Positions 42,251 through 51,783 are shown, numbered from the stretch's first letter. The stretch is DNA of 64,000 nucleotides from Natronorubrum aibiense (GCF_009392895.1 NZ_CP045488.1:992001-1056000), one strand, 5' to 3'. Numbers and translations are program-made. The notes: generated by a model from the sequence alone, not told the origin.

Positions 42251-43438
42251 TTACTCGGCGATGTTGTCCGACGCGACGTCACTCGGCGAGACGACCTCGA
42301 GTTCGCCTTCGGACTCGAGTTCCGAAATCTTCGAGACGGCCGCCTCGAAGGCCGTGAGCGTGCTGCCCTCGAGCGTGCCGTAGGACAGCGACGTGATCGT
42401 GTTGTATTCGGCGGTCAGATCCAGCAGTGTGGTCACCTCGTCGGCGTCCGGGGTGGCGGCCTGCGGTGCGAGCGCCGCGTTGGTGAGGTAGCCGTGGCCC
42501 GCGAAGCCGCCGACGAAGCCGAGGTCGTGGTACTCGTCGACGAGTTCGAGCGCCGACTCGTCGTAGCCGTCGAGCGGGTACGAGAAGTAGGCGCTGTCGA
42601 AGCCGTGGTCGTCGAGCCACGAGACGGCGCTGCTGATCTGGTCTTCCTGCCCGGCCGCGTCCTGGTCTATGAGTGACGCGTTGTTGGCACTCTGGCTGGC
42701 GATCGTCCACCCGTCGTCCTGTAAGGACTCGAGGTCGTCGACCGAGAGTCGATCCTCGCCATCCACGTAGTCGGTGTTGACGAACACCGTCGCGGGGTAG
42801 TCGTGCTCCGCGAGGATCGAGGCCGCTTCGCTCGCGACCGTCTCGTGGCCGCCGGGGAACTGCAACAGGACGCGCCCGGTGTCGGGGCGACCGACGAGGC
42901 GGTAGTCGTCACACCACAGCGACAGTTCGCGGTCGCCGGCCCAGACGGAGATCTTGGTGTGTTCGACCGAACTCAGGTCGGGTTCGCCGACCCGTTCGAC
43001 GATCCCGAGATCGCGGTGGACGAACGGACCATCCGCATTGACTGCACACTTGAGCAGCAGTCGGTCACCATCGGTGTCCGTCAGCTGAACGGTCGGATTC
43101 ACCGTGTGATCGCTCGCGAACGCGATCGCGGGGTAGCCGTTCGAGAGGTCACGCGGCGTGTCGAACTCCCGCTTGATCATGATGCGGCCGTCGCCTTCTG
43201 CGGCTTCCATTCGCGCGGACTGGGAGCCGACGTACGTCTGCTCTTCGTCTGCGGTGAGCGATCCTTCCATCACAGTCCACTGCGAGAGGTCTTCGAACTC
43301 GTCGAACGAACCCAACTCCTCGTCGACTGCATCCTCGTCGCCGTTGCCGTCCTCGTCCGAGGTTTCGGAATCGCTCAATGCAGAACAGCCGGCCACCATT
43401 GCCGCGGCGGCCGTCGTGAGATACACACGTCGTTTCAT
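42251..43438 (-). CDS. Polysaccharide-deacetylase-like lipoprotein lacking the metal-binding Asp/His
   Basis: 395 residues from ATG 43438. Signal MKRRVYLTTAAAAMVAGCS with lipobox. Residues about 50-200 form a beta-sandwich-like module. Residues about 210-390 follow the NodB barrel pattern (VASEAASILAEHDYPATVFVNTDYV; SAVSWLDDHGFDSAYFSYP). Where deacetylases have TFDDG, this protein has LQFPGGHE, and the HxxxH motif reads SQSANNASL. The metal triad is therefore gone and deacetylase activity is doubtful. It may act in carbohydrate binding. Confidence 0.75.
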   Translation of the reverse strand: MKRRVYLTTAAAAMVAGCSALSDSETSDEDGNGDEDAVDEELGSFDEFEDLSQWTVMEGSLTADEEQTYVGSQSARMEAAEGDGRIMIKREFDTPRDLSNGYPAIAFASDHTVNPTVQLTDTDGDRLLLKCAVNADGPFVHRDLGIVERVGEPDLSSVEHTKISVWAGDRELSLWCDDYRLVGRPDTGRVLLQFPGGHETVASEAASILAEHDYPATVFVNTDYVDGEDRLSVDDLESLQDDGWTIASQSANNASLIDQDAAGQEDQISSAVSWLDDHGFDSAYFSYPLDGYDESALELVDEYHDLGFVGGFAGHGYLTNAALAPQAATPDADEVTTLLDLTAEYNTITSLSYGTLEGSTLTAFEAAVSKISELESEGELEVVSPSDVASDNIAE

Positions 43439-43617
43439 TCCGACCGATAGCACTCGGCTTTCGGTGATTGTTATGCCCTGTTGACGGTTCGCTTCGAGAG
43501 AGTAACGGGACCCTATCCACGAGCGTATCGACAGGCTATCAGCCACCCCATACACGTCGGCAACGGCGACGCCCATATCGCGACAGAGCTAACTCGAGGC
43601 CGGCCGAAAAGCCCGCT

Positions 43618-44253
43618 ATGACCGATTCCGAGACATTCGTCGATGCTGTACGGGAAGACAACCAGACCGCACTTTCGCGACTCGGTTCCTCGAAGTCGCT
43701 GTATGCCGACACTGGCGGCGACATCGACACCGAGCCTGTCCTCCGTGCGACTGCCACCGCCGAACACGCAGCATGGACGACGTTCACACAGTGGGCCGAC
43801 AGCGACGACCACGACGGGGCTCGCAACGCCTTCGACACCACGGCAACGGAGGAACGAGGCCACTACGAGACTGTTCTCGACCATCTCGGCGTCGAGGAGT
43901 TCGAGCCGGACGACGTGCCGAACCTCCACGAGTACCTGCGCGGCCTCGAGTCGACGGTCGAGCGCACCGGGGCCTTTATCGGCCGCATCCTCGCGAGCAA
44001 GCGCTCGAAAGAGCAGGTCGTCGGCTACTTCGTCGGCGACGCCGATCCCCAGACCGCCAACGTCTTCCGGGAGTTCGGCACGGACCTGGACGACCAACTC
44101 GAGCGCGCACAGGCCCTCCTCGAGGACGTCTGCGAGACCGACGACGACTACGAGCGCGCGCAGACGGCTGCGGCGGGCGCGATTGAGGCCGCCTACGACG
44201 AGTACGTCGAGAACCTCGAGGCGATGGGCGCGAATCCGAAACCCGTCTGCTGA
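43618..44253 (+). CDS. Ferritin-like/rubrerythrin-type helical protein
   Basis: 211 residues. The helical bundle carries ExxH-like pairs: ATAEHAAWTTFTQ and TATEERGHYETVL, which suggest a diiron or degenerate diiron centre. Two further helices (VFREFGTDLDDQLERAQALL; AAGAIEAAYDEYVENLEAM) complete the four-helix bundle. No rubredoxin domain. Haloarchaeal relatives are annotated as rubrerythrin family of unknown role. Confidence 0.75.
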   Translation: MTDSETFVDAVREDNQTALSRLGSSKSLYADTGGDIDTEPVLRATATAEHAAWTTFTQWADSDDHDGARNAFDTTATEERGHYETVLDHLGVEEFEPDDVPNLHEYLRGLESTVERTGAFIGRILASKRSKEQVVGYFVGDADPQTANVFREFGTDLDDQLERAQALLEDVCETDDDYERAQTAAAGAIEAAYDEYVENLEAMGANPKPVC

Positions 44254-44280
44254 TCGGGTCGACGCTGTTTTTCCGAGTTG

Positions 44281-44553
44281 CTACACGCCCTCGACCGTCT
44301 CGCGGAACGCCCGAACCGACTCGAGGGCGTCCTCGACGTGGGACGCGACGTCGCCACCCGCATCGTCCGCGATTTCGGTGAGGATGTGTTCGTGGCGAGC
44401 GAGCGTGCCGTGGTCCGGCCCGCGGTCGGCCTCGGCCAGCGTTGCGAACTGATCCGACTGCGTCTCGAGGCGGTCGCGGACGGCGTCCTCGGCCGCAACG
44501 TCGGCTGCGTCCTGTAGCGTTTCGGCGGCGTCTTCGAGCTGTTCTCGAGCCAT
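44281..44553 (-). CDS. Small acidic helical protein
   Basis: 90 residues, highly acidic and helical (EQLEDAAETLQDAADVAAED; RHEHILTEIADDAGGDVASHVEDAL). A similar small protein family is conserved across haloarchaea with no assigned function. Convergent with the ferritin-like gene, 27 bp apart. Confidence 0.6.
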   Translation of the reverse strand: MAREQLEDAAETLQDAADVAAEDAVRDRLETQSDQFATLAEADRGPDHGTLARHEHILTEIADDAGGDVASHVEDALESVRAFRETVEGV

Positions 44554-44614
44554 ACGTGACGTTCACCGGCTGATGATAAAACGATTTCACTAGTCGCGGC
44601 TGTGAGAGACTGGG

Positions 44615-45454
44615 TCAGTCGACGCGTTCGATCCGATCCTCGAGTTCGAGATCAGCGACGACGGTCGGCGAGAGTCCGGCGACGGCGTCGTGGAAGTTCG
44701 TGCGGTAGCTTTCGGGCCCGTTGTGGGCCATCTCGGCCGCGCGCTCGCCCGCGATCCCGAACGCGAGCGTGCCGTGAACGGCGGCCGTCGCGGCGTCCTC
44801 CAGCGCGCCGCGGAACGTCGCGAGCGTCGCACCGAGCATACAGCCGGTGCCGACGACCTCGGAGAGCCGTTCGTGGCCAGCCGTGACGCGGATCGCTTCG
44901 TCGCCAGTGGCGATGACGTCTGAGACGCCGCTCGCGACGACCGTCGCGCCGGTGATGTCCGCCAGCGACCGAGCCGCGTCTTCGATTTCATCGTACTCGC
45001 CGACAGATTCGACGCCCCGTACCTCGGCTTCGACGCCCGCGAGCGCGCTGATCTCGCCGTAGTTACCCTTGATGATCGAAAACTCGAGATCCTCGAGGAG
45101 GGCTTCGGCAACTGCTTCGCGGGTCGGCGTCGCACCGACGCCGACGGGATCGAGGACGAGCGGAATCTCGCGGTCGGCCGCGGTTGCGCCGGCCTCGTGC
45201 ATGGCCTCGACTTTCCCCTCGGGGACCTGCCCGGTGTTGAACAGGAGCGCGGCCGCGCCGGCGGCCATCTCGCCCGCGTCACCCGGCGAGTCAGCCATCA
45301 CCGGGAGTGCGTCCCAGTGGAGGGTCAGGTTCGCGACGTCGTTCATCGTCACGGTGTTGGTCAGATGCTGGACGAGCGGCGTCGTCTCGCCGATCGCCTC
45401 GAGCGACGCCGCGAGGTCGCCGCCGGTGACGTCGGCTGGCAGTGTGTCAACCAT
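44615..45454 (-). CDS. thiM: Hydroxyethylthiazole kinase
   Basis: 279 residues, ribokinase-like ThiM fold. The N-terminal VQHLTNTVTMNDVANLTL is the family signature. LVLDPVGVGATPTR binds ATP/Mg, and GTGCMLGATLATFRG carries the anion hole and catalytic Cys. It salvages thiazole alcohol by phosphorylation. It overlaps thiE by 8 nt, so the two salvage steps are co-translated. No THI-box is visible upstream. Confidence 0.95.
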   Translation of the reverse strand: MVDTLPADVTGGDLAASLEAIGETTPLVQHLTNTVTMNDVANLTLHWDALPVMADSPGDAGEMAAGAAALLFNTGQVPEGKVEAMHEAGATAADREIPLVLDPVGVGATPTREAVAEALLEDLEFSIIKGNYGEISALAGVEAEVRGVESVGEYDEIEDAARSLADITGATVVASGVSDVIATGDEAIRVTAGHERLSEVVGTGCMLGATLATFRGALEDAATAAVHGTLAFGIAGERAAEMAHNGPESYRTNFHDAVAGLSPTVVADLELEDRIERVD

Positions 45455-46115
45455 CCTGTTGGGGTGTGTCTCCCACGGACTTCGCAGTTTCGACGGCCGT
45501 GACGAGCGACTCGGTTGCAGCGCGCGGGCCCTCCGCGGCGGTGAGCGCCGAGACGACGGCCACCCCGACCGCGCCGGCCTCGACGACCGTACCGGCGTTT
45601 TCGGCCGTTATGCCGCCGATACCGACGACCGGGATCGACACCGCAGTCGAGATTTCGGCGATCCGTTCGGGACCGACGCTGGCTCTGTCTGCCTCGACGT
45701 CTTTCGACGTCGTCCCGTAGACGGAGCCGACGCCGAGGTAGTCCGCGCCGTCGGCTTCGGCTCGCGTCGCCTCGTCGACCGTCGAGGCAGAACAGCCGAT
45801 CACGGCCTCGGGTCCGAGTAGGTCCCGCGCGACCGCGACGGGCAGATCGGACTGCCCGAGGTGGACGCCATCGGCGTCGATCGCCTGTGCGATATCGACG
45901 CGATCGTTGACGAGCAGGTCGACGCCCGCTTTGGCAGTGAGTTCGCGCACTTCGAGGCCGAGTTCGTAGCGCCAGCGGGCGTCGGTTCCTTTCTCTCGCA
46001 GTTGGACGGCATCGATGCCGCCGTCGATCGCCGCCCGAACGATCTCGGTCGTCTCCCGACCCGCCGACAGCGACGCTTGCGTGACGAGGTAGGTTCCGTA
46101 CTCCGTGGGAGTCAT
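45447..46115 (-). CDS. thiE: Thiamine phosphate synthase
   Basis: 222 residues (an ATG two codons upstream is also possible). TIM-barrel motifs: VQLREKGTD binds pyrophosphate, VNDRVDIAQAIDADGVHLGQSD follows, with CSASTVDEA and VVGIGGITAENA near the phosphate site. It couples HMP-PP with thiazole phosphate to thiamine phosphate. First gene of the thiE-thiM operon. Confidence 0.95.
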   Translation of the reverse strand: MTPTEYGTYLVTQASLSAGRETTEIVRAAIDGGIDAVQLREKGTDARWRYELGLEVRELTAKAGVDLLVNDRVDIAQAIDADGVHLGQSDLPVAVARDLLGPEAVIGCSASTVDEATRAEADGADYLGVGSVYGTTSKDVEADRASVGPERIAEISTAVSIPVVGIGGITAENAGTVVEAGAVGVAVVSALTAAEGPRAATESLVTAVETAKSVGDTPQQDG

Positions 46116-46220
46116 ACACATAACAGCGGGACTGAAACACCATAGTCGCTACTGAACGGCGGCGCACGCTCGAGCGGACGACGTGTGGATCGAAGCGTTG
46201 GCGCTGTACTCTCCGGGGTC

Positions 46221-46826
46221 CTACGACGACTCGAGCCGATCCACCCCCGTCCGAACCAGCCCGCCCCAGTCGGGCGCGTCTCGAGCGACTGGCAACGGTG
46301 TCGGCGGCTCCGGATCGGCCGCCTTCTCGGCGATCGACCGCCGCCACCAGGCGACGTCGTGCCACGCGTCCTGCGTGTAGCCCATCGCGGGAAAGTCGGC
46401 GACGCGTTCGAACCCGAGCTGTTCGTGGAATCGAACCGTCGCAGGGTTCGGCAGCGTCGTCACGGCGTAGGCGTCACAGAATCCCTGTCGCTCGAGGATC
46501 GCAAACAGCGACTCGTACAGCGCCCGGCCGACGCCCGACCGGCGGGCGTCGTCGGCGACGTAGACGGAGAGTTCGACGACCCACTCGTAGGCACGGCGCT
46601 TTCGCAACGATCCCGCGTAGGCGTAGCCGACGACACCGTCATCGAGTTCACAGACGAGCCACGGGTAGGTCTCGAGCGTCGAGTCGATGCGGGCGGCCAG
46701 TTCGGCCTCAGTCGGTGCGGTTTCTTCGAAGGTGACGGCCGTCGATTCACAGAACGGGGCGTAGATCTCACGAACTGCGGCCGCGTCTTCCGGGGTCGCG
46801 AGTCGAATCTGCGGGGCAGCGTCCAT
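46221..46826 (-). CDS. GNAT acetyltransferase (phosphinothricin/L-amino acid type)
   Basis: 201 residues from ATG 46826. The N-terminal IRLATPEDAAAVREIYAPF and the central SVYVADDARRSGVGRALYESL acetyl-CoA loop, followed by NPATVRFHEQLGFERVADF, are typical of Pat/Bar-like GNATs. The WHDVAWWRRSI C-terminus is also characteristic. It likely N-acetylates a small amine or amino acid analogue. Confidence 0.9.
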   Translation of the reverse strand: MDAAPQIRLATPEDAAAVREIYAPFCESTAVTFEETAPTEAELAARIDSTLETYPWLVCELDDGVVGYAYAGSLRKRRAYEWVVELSVYVADDARRSGVGRALYESLFAILERQGFCDAYAVTTLPNPATVRFHEQLGFERVADFPAMGYTQDAWHDVAWWRRSIAEKAADPEPPTPLPVARDAPDWGGLVRTGVDRLESS

Positions 46827-46910
46827 ACCCCTGTGACAGTCAGTGGCCGATATAAGCGCGTGGGACTCGACGCTCACAGCGCAGGTCAGTGCAGGTGACT
46901 CGAGAACAGC

Positions 46911-47606
46911 CTATCTAGCTCGAGTGAGGTGCCAGCCGCCGAAGACGCCGACCGAACTGGCGAGAAGCAACACGGCATCCGGATCGGCGGCACTCGCGAC
47001 GAGTGCCACTGCGCTCACGACGACTGCGAGCGAAAACGCGATCGATCGCTGTCTGGTCGGGAAGCGAGCGAGCAGTCGTTCGACCACGAACAGGAAGACG
47101 AGCCCGATGCCGACGCCGGCGACGACGTCGACGAGGTAGTGTACCCCCAGCGCAACTCGAGAGAGACAGACGACCGTAACCACAGTCACCGCGGCGAGCA
47201 ATCGACGACGCGGCGTCCCGATCGAGAGGCGCCGGGCGAGGCTGCCGTAGACGACCGTCGTGATGAGCGCGTGCCCGCTCGGGAAGCCGTAGCTGCTGGC
47301 CGTCGCCGTCACCTCGTACAGCGGTTGGAGCACCACGGGCAGCGCCTCGAGGGCGACGAGCGGCTGATCCGGTCGCGGCAGCGCGAAGACGTGTTTCAGC
47401 GTCGTAATCAGCCCGAACCCGGCCAGCGCCAGCCCAGCGATGACGGTCATGTCCTCGCGTTCGTCCGCGTAGAGCCAGTAGAGTCCACCGACGAGGACGG
47501 CGAGAAACCAGACGTCGCCCAACTGTGTCACGAGCGCGACGAAAATCGCGGCCCAGTCGGGGATCAGCTCCTGAATCCGTCCGACTACGCCGATGCCACG
47601 AGACAT
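46911..47606 (-). CDS. PAP2-family membrane phosphatase
   Basis: 231 residues from ATG 47606. Six membrane segments. The three acid-phosphatase motifs are KHVFALPRP, YGFPSGHA and SRVALGVHYLVDV, all intact. It dephosphorylates lipid or isoprenoid (pyro)phosphates at the membrane. The frame is open upstream but no family homology exists there. Confidence 0.92.
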   Translation of the reverse strand: MSRGIGVVGRIQELIPDWAAIFVALVTQLGDVWFLAVLVGGLYWLYADEREDMTVIAGLALAGFGLITTLKHVFALPRPDQPLVALEALPVVLQPLYEVTATASSYGFPSGHALITTVVYGSLARRLSIGTPRRRLLAAVTVVTVVCLSRVALGVHYLVDVVAGVGIGLVFLFVVERLLARFPTRQRSIAFSLAVVVSAVALVASAADPDAVLLLASSVGVFGGWHLTRAR

Positions 47607-47763
47607 ATTGGCCCTACTGGGACGAGTCACTAATGGATGTCGGCTCGTCACGCGCCTCGGTACTCGAGTCTCCCTCGAGTGAGCTTGCAGGGATAGCGAA
47701 CTCGATACCGCTACCGCGAGAGGGGTGTCGAGGGCCGTCCGGGCTCGAGCCCGAGACGGACGG

Positions 47764-49311
47764 TTAGCGGCCCTGATCGTGGGGGTTCGTCGCCGTCCCG
47801 TAGTTCTCGGCGTGGTCCGTGTACTCAATAAAGCGCGGGGCGTCGGGATCGAACGGGCGCGCTAAGCTCTCGAAGGCCTTCTTTTTGTCCCAGCCCTGGA
47901 GCTTGCCGACAGCCGACCGATCTTCGAGGTCGTGGTAGTCGAGTTTAGGCACGGTGCGCTCCCACGCGTCCAGACCCTGCTCTGTGCGGACGATGACGCT
48001 CGAGTACTCGTCGGAAGAGCCGACGGAGCCGACGGTGATGTCAGCACAGAACCCAGTGAAGTCGGCACACTCGTCACAGCCCTTGAGCGCGGCGTCGTGG
48101 AAGTTTCCGATATCTTCCTCGAGGATCAGTTCGCCGCCGTGATCGTAGACCAGCAGTTTGCCGTGGAGGACGTCCATCTTGCCGATCTCAGCCGGCGGGA
48201 TGTCCCGTTGCTCCGCCAACTGCTCGCCCATGAGGCTGTAGTAGTTGAAGTTCTTCGTACACATCAATGCGATCGTGTAGTCGACCGCGCGGATGCCCTC
48301 GTTTTGGTCCTGATAGTCCCACTCGAAGTCCTGCAGCGCGCGCAGGCCTTCGATTTCACACGGCGTGCCCACGAGCGCGAGGCTCAGGTCATCCCACGAC
48401 TCGTCGGGGAGCTTGTGTTCCCACCGTTTCAAATCGAGATTCCCTAGCGCGAGCGTCTGGTTGTAGACCGTGCCGGCGTTTGCGAGGAGTTCCTCGGTGG
48501 TCGTCGCGAGGAAACTCTCTGCTTTCCACGGCTCGTCGTCGCTTTCGGTAGCGATGAGTGCGCCGTCGATCTCGCCCGCCTCGAGTAGCGACGCGAGGAT
48601 GCCGGTGACGACGCCACCGTCCTGGGCCGCGTCGGTCCAGTCCTCGTCGACGCGGGCGGAGAACTCCGTGATCGGGTCGCCGGCGCCCTTGACGTTGTCA
48701 TCGCCGCCGGTGATCTTCCACTGACGCTCGTACCGCAGCCCGCCGCGGGGGCAGAAATCCCAGCAGAGCGAACAGCCGGTACACATCTTCACGAGTTTCG
48801 GCAGGTCGTCGTCGCCGACGCCGATCGAGTCCGAGGGGCAGGCGGCGACACAGGTTCCGCACTGAATGCAGCGACCCTCGTCGATGACGGCCTCGTCCAG
48901 TTCCATGAACCACGTCTTCTCGTCCGGTGTCTCGATGTCGTTCATCCGCGACCGAATCGAGTACTCGGGAGTCTCGAGGTCGACGCCCTCGGGAACGCCG
49001 ACGCGGGTGTCGGGTGCACCGTCGTCGACGTCCTGACTGACTCCTTCAGCGGGCTCGGTGAACTCGAGGTCGCCGAGGTCGCCCATCTCGTCAACGTTTG
49101 CAACGCCGGCCCCATCAGTGGCGACGGGCTGGTCGACGTCCCGCGTTTTTTCGCCGCAGGTGCAGGTGTCGGACGAGCAGCGATCATCGCGACCGGTCCG
49201 ACCGGTTTCCGCTCGAGCGTGACCCGGGGTCGCTCGCATGGGAGACGAGTCGCCGCCGGTGTCGGGGACGTGTGGGAATCGGTGCGCGTTGTCCTCGCCG
49301 TCAGTCCCCAT
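47764..49311 (-). CDS. FrhB/FdhB-like F420-type flavoprotein with two 4Fe-4S clusters
   Basis: 515 residues. An N-terminal extension of about 130 residues, Asp/Glu-rich and holding a CSSDTCTCGE cluster, precedes the core. Ferredoxin motifs CIQCGTCVAACP and CTGCSLCWDFCP (about 145-190) follow, then the FrhB/FdhB domains (about 215-470) with the C-terminal CDECADFTGFCADITVG Cys motif. It would pass electrons between F420H2 and iron-sulfur partners. It overlaps the siroheme reductase gene by 11 nt, so it is the obvious electron donor. Confidence 0.88.
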   Translation of the reverse strand: MGTDGEDNAHRFPHVPDTGGDSSPMRATPGHARAETGRTGRDDRCSSDTCTCGEKTRDVDQPVATDGAGVANVDEMGDLGDLEFTEPAEGVSQDVDDGAPDTRVGVPEGVDLETPEYSIRSRMNDIETPDEKTWFMELDEAVIDEGRCIQCGTCVAACPSDSIGVGDDDLPKLVKMCTGCSLCWDFCPRGGLRYERQWKITGGDDNVKGAGDPITEFSARVDEDWTDAAQDGGVVTGILASLLEAGEIDGALIATESDDEPWKAESFLATTTEELLANAGTVYNQTLALGNLDLKRWEHKLPDESWDDLSLALVGTPCEIEGLRALQDFEWDYQDQNEGIRAVDYTIALMCTKNFNYYSLMGEQLAEQRDIPPAEIGKMDVLHGKLLVYDHGGELILEEDIGNFHDAALKGCDECADFTGFCADITVGSVGSSDEYSSVIVRTEQGLDAWERTVPKLDYHDLEDRSAVGKLQGWDKKKAFESLARPFDPDAPRFIEYTDHAENYGTATNPHDQGR

Positions 49312-51001
49312 GGGCCACCCCCCGCGTGACCGGCGCGTCCGCGTCTTGCATGATCGTGCGGAGCTGCTCGTTGTCGACGCGACGACACCACTCGTAGAAC
49401 CGCTCGCTGTCGTGCCGGTCGTCCGCGTAGGCGTCGAAGAGGTGCTCGAGTGCCGGGATCACGGCGTCAGCGGGAACGGCGTGTTCGATCCAGTCGAGGA
49501 ACTCGTTGTCCACACCGAGCGAGCCGCCGAGACCGACGTCCATCCCTTCGACTAGGTCGTCTCCCTCGTCGTTTGGCCCGTCCGTGTCTTCCAGTTTGAC
49601 GGTCTCGCCGCGGAAGCCGATATCCGCGATCTGTGGCTGGGCGCACGACGCCGAGCAGCCGGACATGTGCATTCGGATGGCCTCGATGTCGTCGGGGACG
49701 TCGATGCGCTCGTCGAGTTCACGGGCCCAGCGTTTGGTGCGCTTTTTCGTCTCGATGATGGCGTAGTTACAGAACTCGCTGCCGGTACAGCCGACAGCAC
49801 CGCGGGCGAACGCGCCGGGGTCGGGCTGGTAATCCGCGGCGAACGGCTCCTCGAGGAGGTCCGCGACGTTCTCCGCGGGGATGTGGGAAATGAGGAAGTT
49901 CTGGTCGGTCGCCAGTCGGATGGAGGCATCCTCGGTACCGTACCGCTTCGCGGCGTGGGCCGCTTGCGCGAACTCGTCGCCACCCATGCGACCGGCGATC
50001 ACGTTGAAGCCGACGTACTGGAGCCCGTCTTGCTTCTGGTCGTGGACGCCGACGTGGTCGCCCTGGTAACCGACCGTGAGGTGCTGGCCGCTCTCGGGGA
50101 GGTTGACGGTGCAGCGATCGCGGACCGCCGCTTCGAACGTTTCGGGGCCGAGTTGCTCGACGAGATACCGCATACGACAGACGCCGCGATTGGTGCGATC
50201 GCCGAGTTCCTTAAACGTCTGGGCGACGGCGCGGGTGAACTCGACGGCATCCTCCGGCGGGACGAAGACGTCGAGTTCCGAGCCCATGCGCGGGCCGTCC
50301 GAGAGGCCGCCGCCGACGCGGGCGTGGAAACCGTAGAGATAGCTGCCGCCGATCTCTTTTTTGGCTGGCACAAGGCCGACGTCGTTGATCTGGGACTGGG
50401 CGCAGTCGTGGGCGCAGCCCGTGATCGTGAGCTTGAATTTCCGCGGGAGGTTGGCGTACTCGCGGTTTCCGGTGAAGAACTCGGAGACGGCCTCGACGAC
50501 CGGCTGGGCGTCGAAGCACTCGTGATCGTCAAGGCCGGCGGCGGGACAGCCGAGGACGTTCCGGGCCGAATCGCCACAGCCCTGGACCGTCGTCAGGCCG
50601 ACCTCGTCGTAGCGCTCCCACATCACGGGCACGTCCTCGATGCGGATCCAGTGTTTCTGGATGTCCTGTCGGGTCGTGATGTCGAGGTAGGCATCACCCC
50701 AGAGTTCGTTTTGCGCCTCGCCGCCGTACTTCTCGGGCGCGGCAGCGAGCTCGTCGGTCACCTCGCCGATGACTTCGGCCTGTTCCGGGGTGAGTTTCCC
50801 GCCCGGAACCTTCGTCCGGATCATGAAGTAGCCCTCCTGCTTCTGGGCGTACATACCGGCCCACTTCAGGCGCTCCCACTCGCCGTCGCCGGCGCGGGCT
50901 TCGATTTCCTCGAAAGAGAGGTCGGCGGCAGCGTAGTCGTAGACGTCGTCGATCACGTCGAGTGGGTGTTTCTCCTGTTTGTGTCGTTCGACGGCGTTCA
51001 T
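49301..51001 (-). CDS. nirA: Ferredoxin-type nitrite/sulfite reductase (siroheme)
   Basis: 566 residues from ATG 51001. The two-fold nitrite/sulfite reductase repeat is visible. The first half ends at CGDSARNVLGCP and TGCAHDCAQSQINDVG. The second carries the siroheme-4Fe-4S cysteines GCTGSEFCNYAI and SGCSASCAQPQIADIG (C-x5-C, C-x3-C). It reduces nitrite to ammonia (or sulfite to sulfide) with six electrons. No nitrate reductase or transporter gene is adjacent, so the nitrite assignment is tentative. It is co-transcribed with the FrhB-like gene. Confidence 0.88.
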   Translation of the reverse strand: MNAVERHKQEKHPLDVIDDVYDYAAADLSFEEIEARAGDGEWERLKWAGMYAQKQEGYFMIRTKVPGGKLTPEQAEVIGEVTDELAAAPEKYGGEAQNELWGDAYLDITTRQDIQKHWIRIEDVPVMWERYDEVGLTTVQGCGDSARNVLGCPAAGLDDHECFDAQPVVEAVSEFFTGNREYANLPRKFKLTITGCAHDCAQSQINDVGLVPAKKEIGGSYLYGFHARVGGGLSDGPRMGSELDVFVPPEDAVEFTRAVAQTFKELGDRTNRGVCRMRYLVEQLGPETFEAAVRDRCTVNLPESGQHLTVGYQGDHVGVHDQKQDGLQYVGFNVIAGRMGGDEFAQAAHAAKRYGTEDASIRLATDQNFLISHIPAENVADLLEEPFAADYQPDPGAFARGAVGCTGSEFCNYAIIETKKRTKRWARELDERIDVPDDIEAIRMHMSGCSASCAQPQIADIGFRGETVKLEDTDGPNDEGDDLVEGMDVGLGGSLGVDNEFLDWIEHAVPADAVIPALEHLFDAYADDRHDSERFYEWCRRVDNEQLRTIMQDADAPVTRGVAHGD

Positions 51002-51202
51002 CCGAACCACCCGCTGAACTGCGTGGATTCGAACGGACTGTGTCGTGGGATCATGGGTTAGTGCGTGGTACACTGGCACACATATACCAGCCCGCAAGCA
51101 GGCGAACTCTGACGGAGCTAGTGTGAGCAGGTAACGCTTGCCAGTATCGGCGACGGGGTGCATCGATGTTTTTCCAGACAGGGGGAGAACGCCGCCGTCG
51201 CG

Positions 51203-51227
51203 GGCCGGCGACGACTCGTCACCGGCC
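51203..51227. repeat. Inverted repeat in the nirA-SHOCT divergent region
   Basis: GGCCGG-C-GACG / CGTC-A-CCGGCC, ten pairs with one mismatch around a 3-nt loop. The region 51002-51417 contains no other gene. This could be an operator or a cruciform. Confidence 0.35.
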
Positions 51228-51417
51228 TGAAGCGGTGATTATCTCCGGGAAGGTGGACGCAGCTTCGATCAGGAGAATTTCCAGAAACCATCACAGCAAC
51301 GAATCGGGTAATCAAGGCAACAGGACCGTCAACATCTCTGGCAATACTGCCGGTGTACGGTCTCGAATGAGGGGGGAGAACTGGGCTTTTATGCTACTTC
51401 CGGGAGAATCAATTCGT

Positions 51418-51783
51418 ATGTCCATGGAAAACACGCTTCTTCGGAGCCTGCTGCTTATCATCGCCCTAGTCGTCCTCGTTCCGCTGCTTATGATGGCATT
51501 CATGATGCCGATGATGGGGCTGTGGGGCTGGGGTCACATGTGGGACGGCGGGATGTGGGGTGGCACGGGAACACCGTGGCCGTGGCTCGTGATGTGGCTC
51601 GTGTTTTTAGCCGTCGTGATCGGCCTCGGATACCTGCTGTACCGCGCACTTCGTGGCCCAACCGGCCGCGAAACCGACGCCGCACTCGAGGAATTGCGGC
51701 TGGCGTACGCCCGCGGCGACCTCTCCGACGAGGAGTTCGAGGAACGGCGACGACGGCTGCAGACGCGAGATGAGTCCCAATGA
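51418..51783 (+). CDS. SHOCT-domain membrane protein
   Basis: 121 residues from ATG 51418. Two membrane helices (LLRSLLLIIALVVLVPLLMMAFMM; WPWLVMWLVFLAVVIGLGYLLY) flank a Gly/Trp/Met loop (WGWGHMWDGGMWGGTG). The C-terminal SHOCT motif ALEELRLAYARGDLSDEEFEERRRRL is intact. The Met/His/Trp-rich external loop could bind metal. It overlaps the cupredoxin gene by 4 nt, suggesting a joint role at the cell surface. Confidence 0.82.
   Translation: MSMENTLLRSLLLIIALVVLVPLLMMAFMMPMMGLWGWGHMWDGGMWGGTGTPWPWLVMWLVFLAVVIGLGYLLYRALRGPTGRETDAALEELRLAYARGDLSDEEFEERRRRLQTRDESQ

Noticed and set aside
46116-46220. TPP riboswitch in front of thiE
   Set aside because: No CTGAGA THI-box core or matching stem in the region.
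49667-51061. 464-codon plus-strand frame opposite nirA
   Set aside because: Antisense shadow of a gene with complete siroheme motifs.
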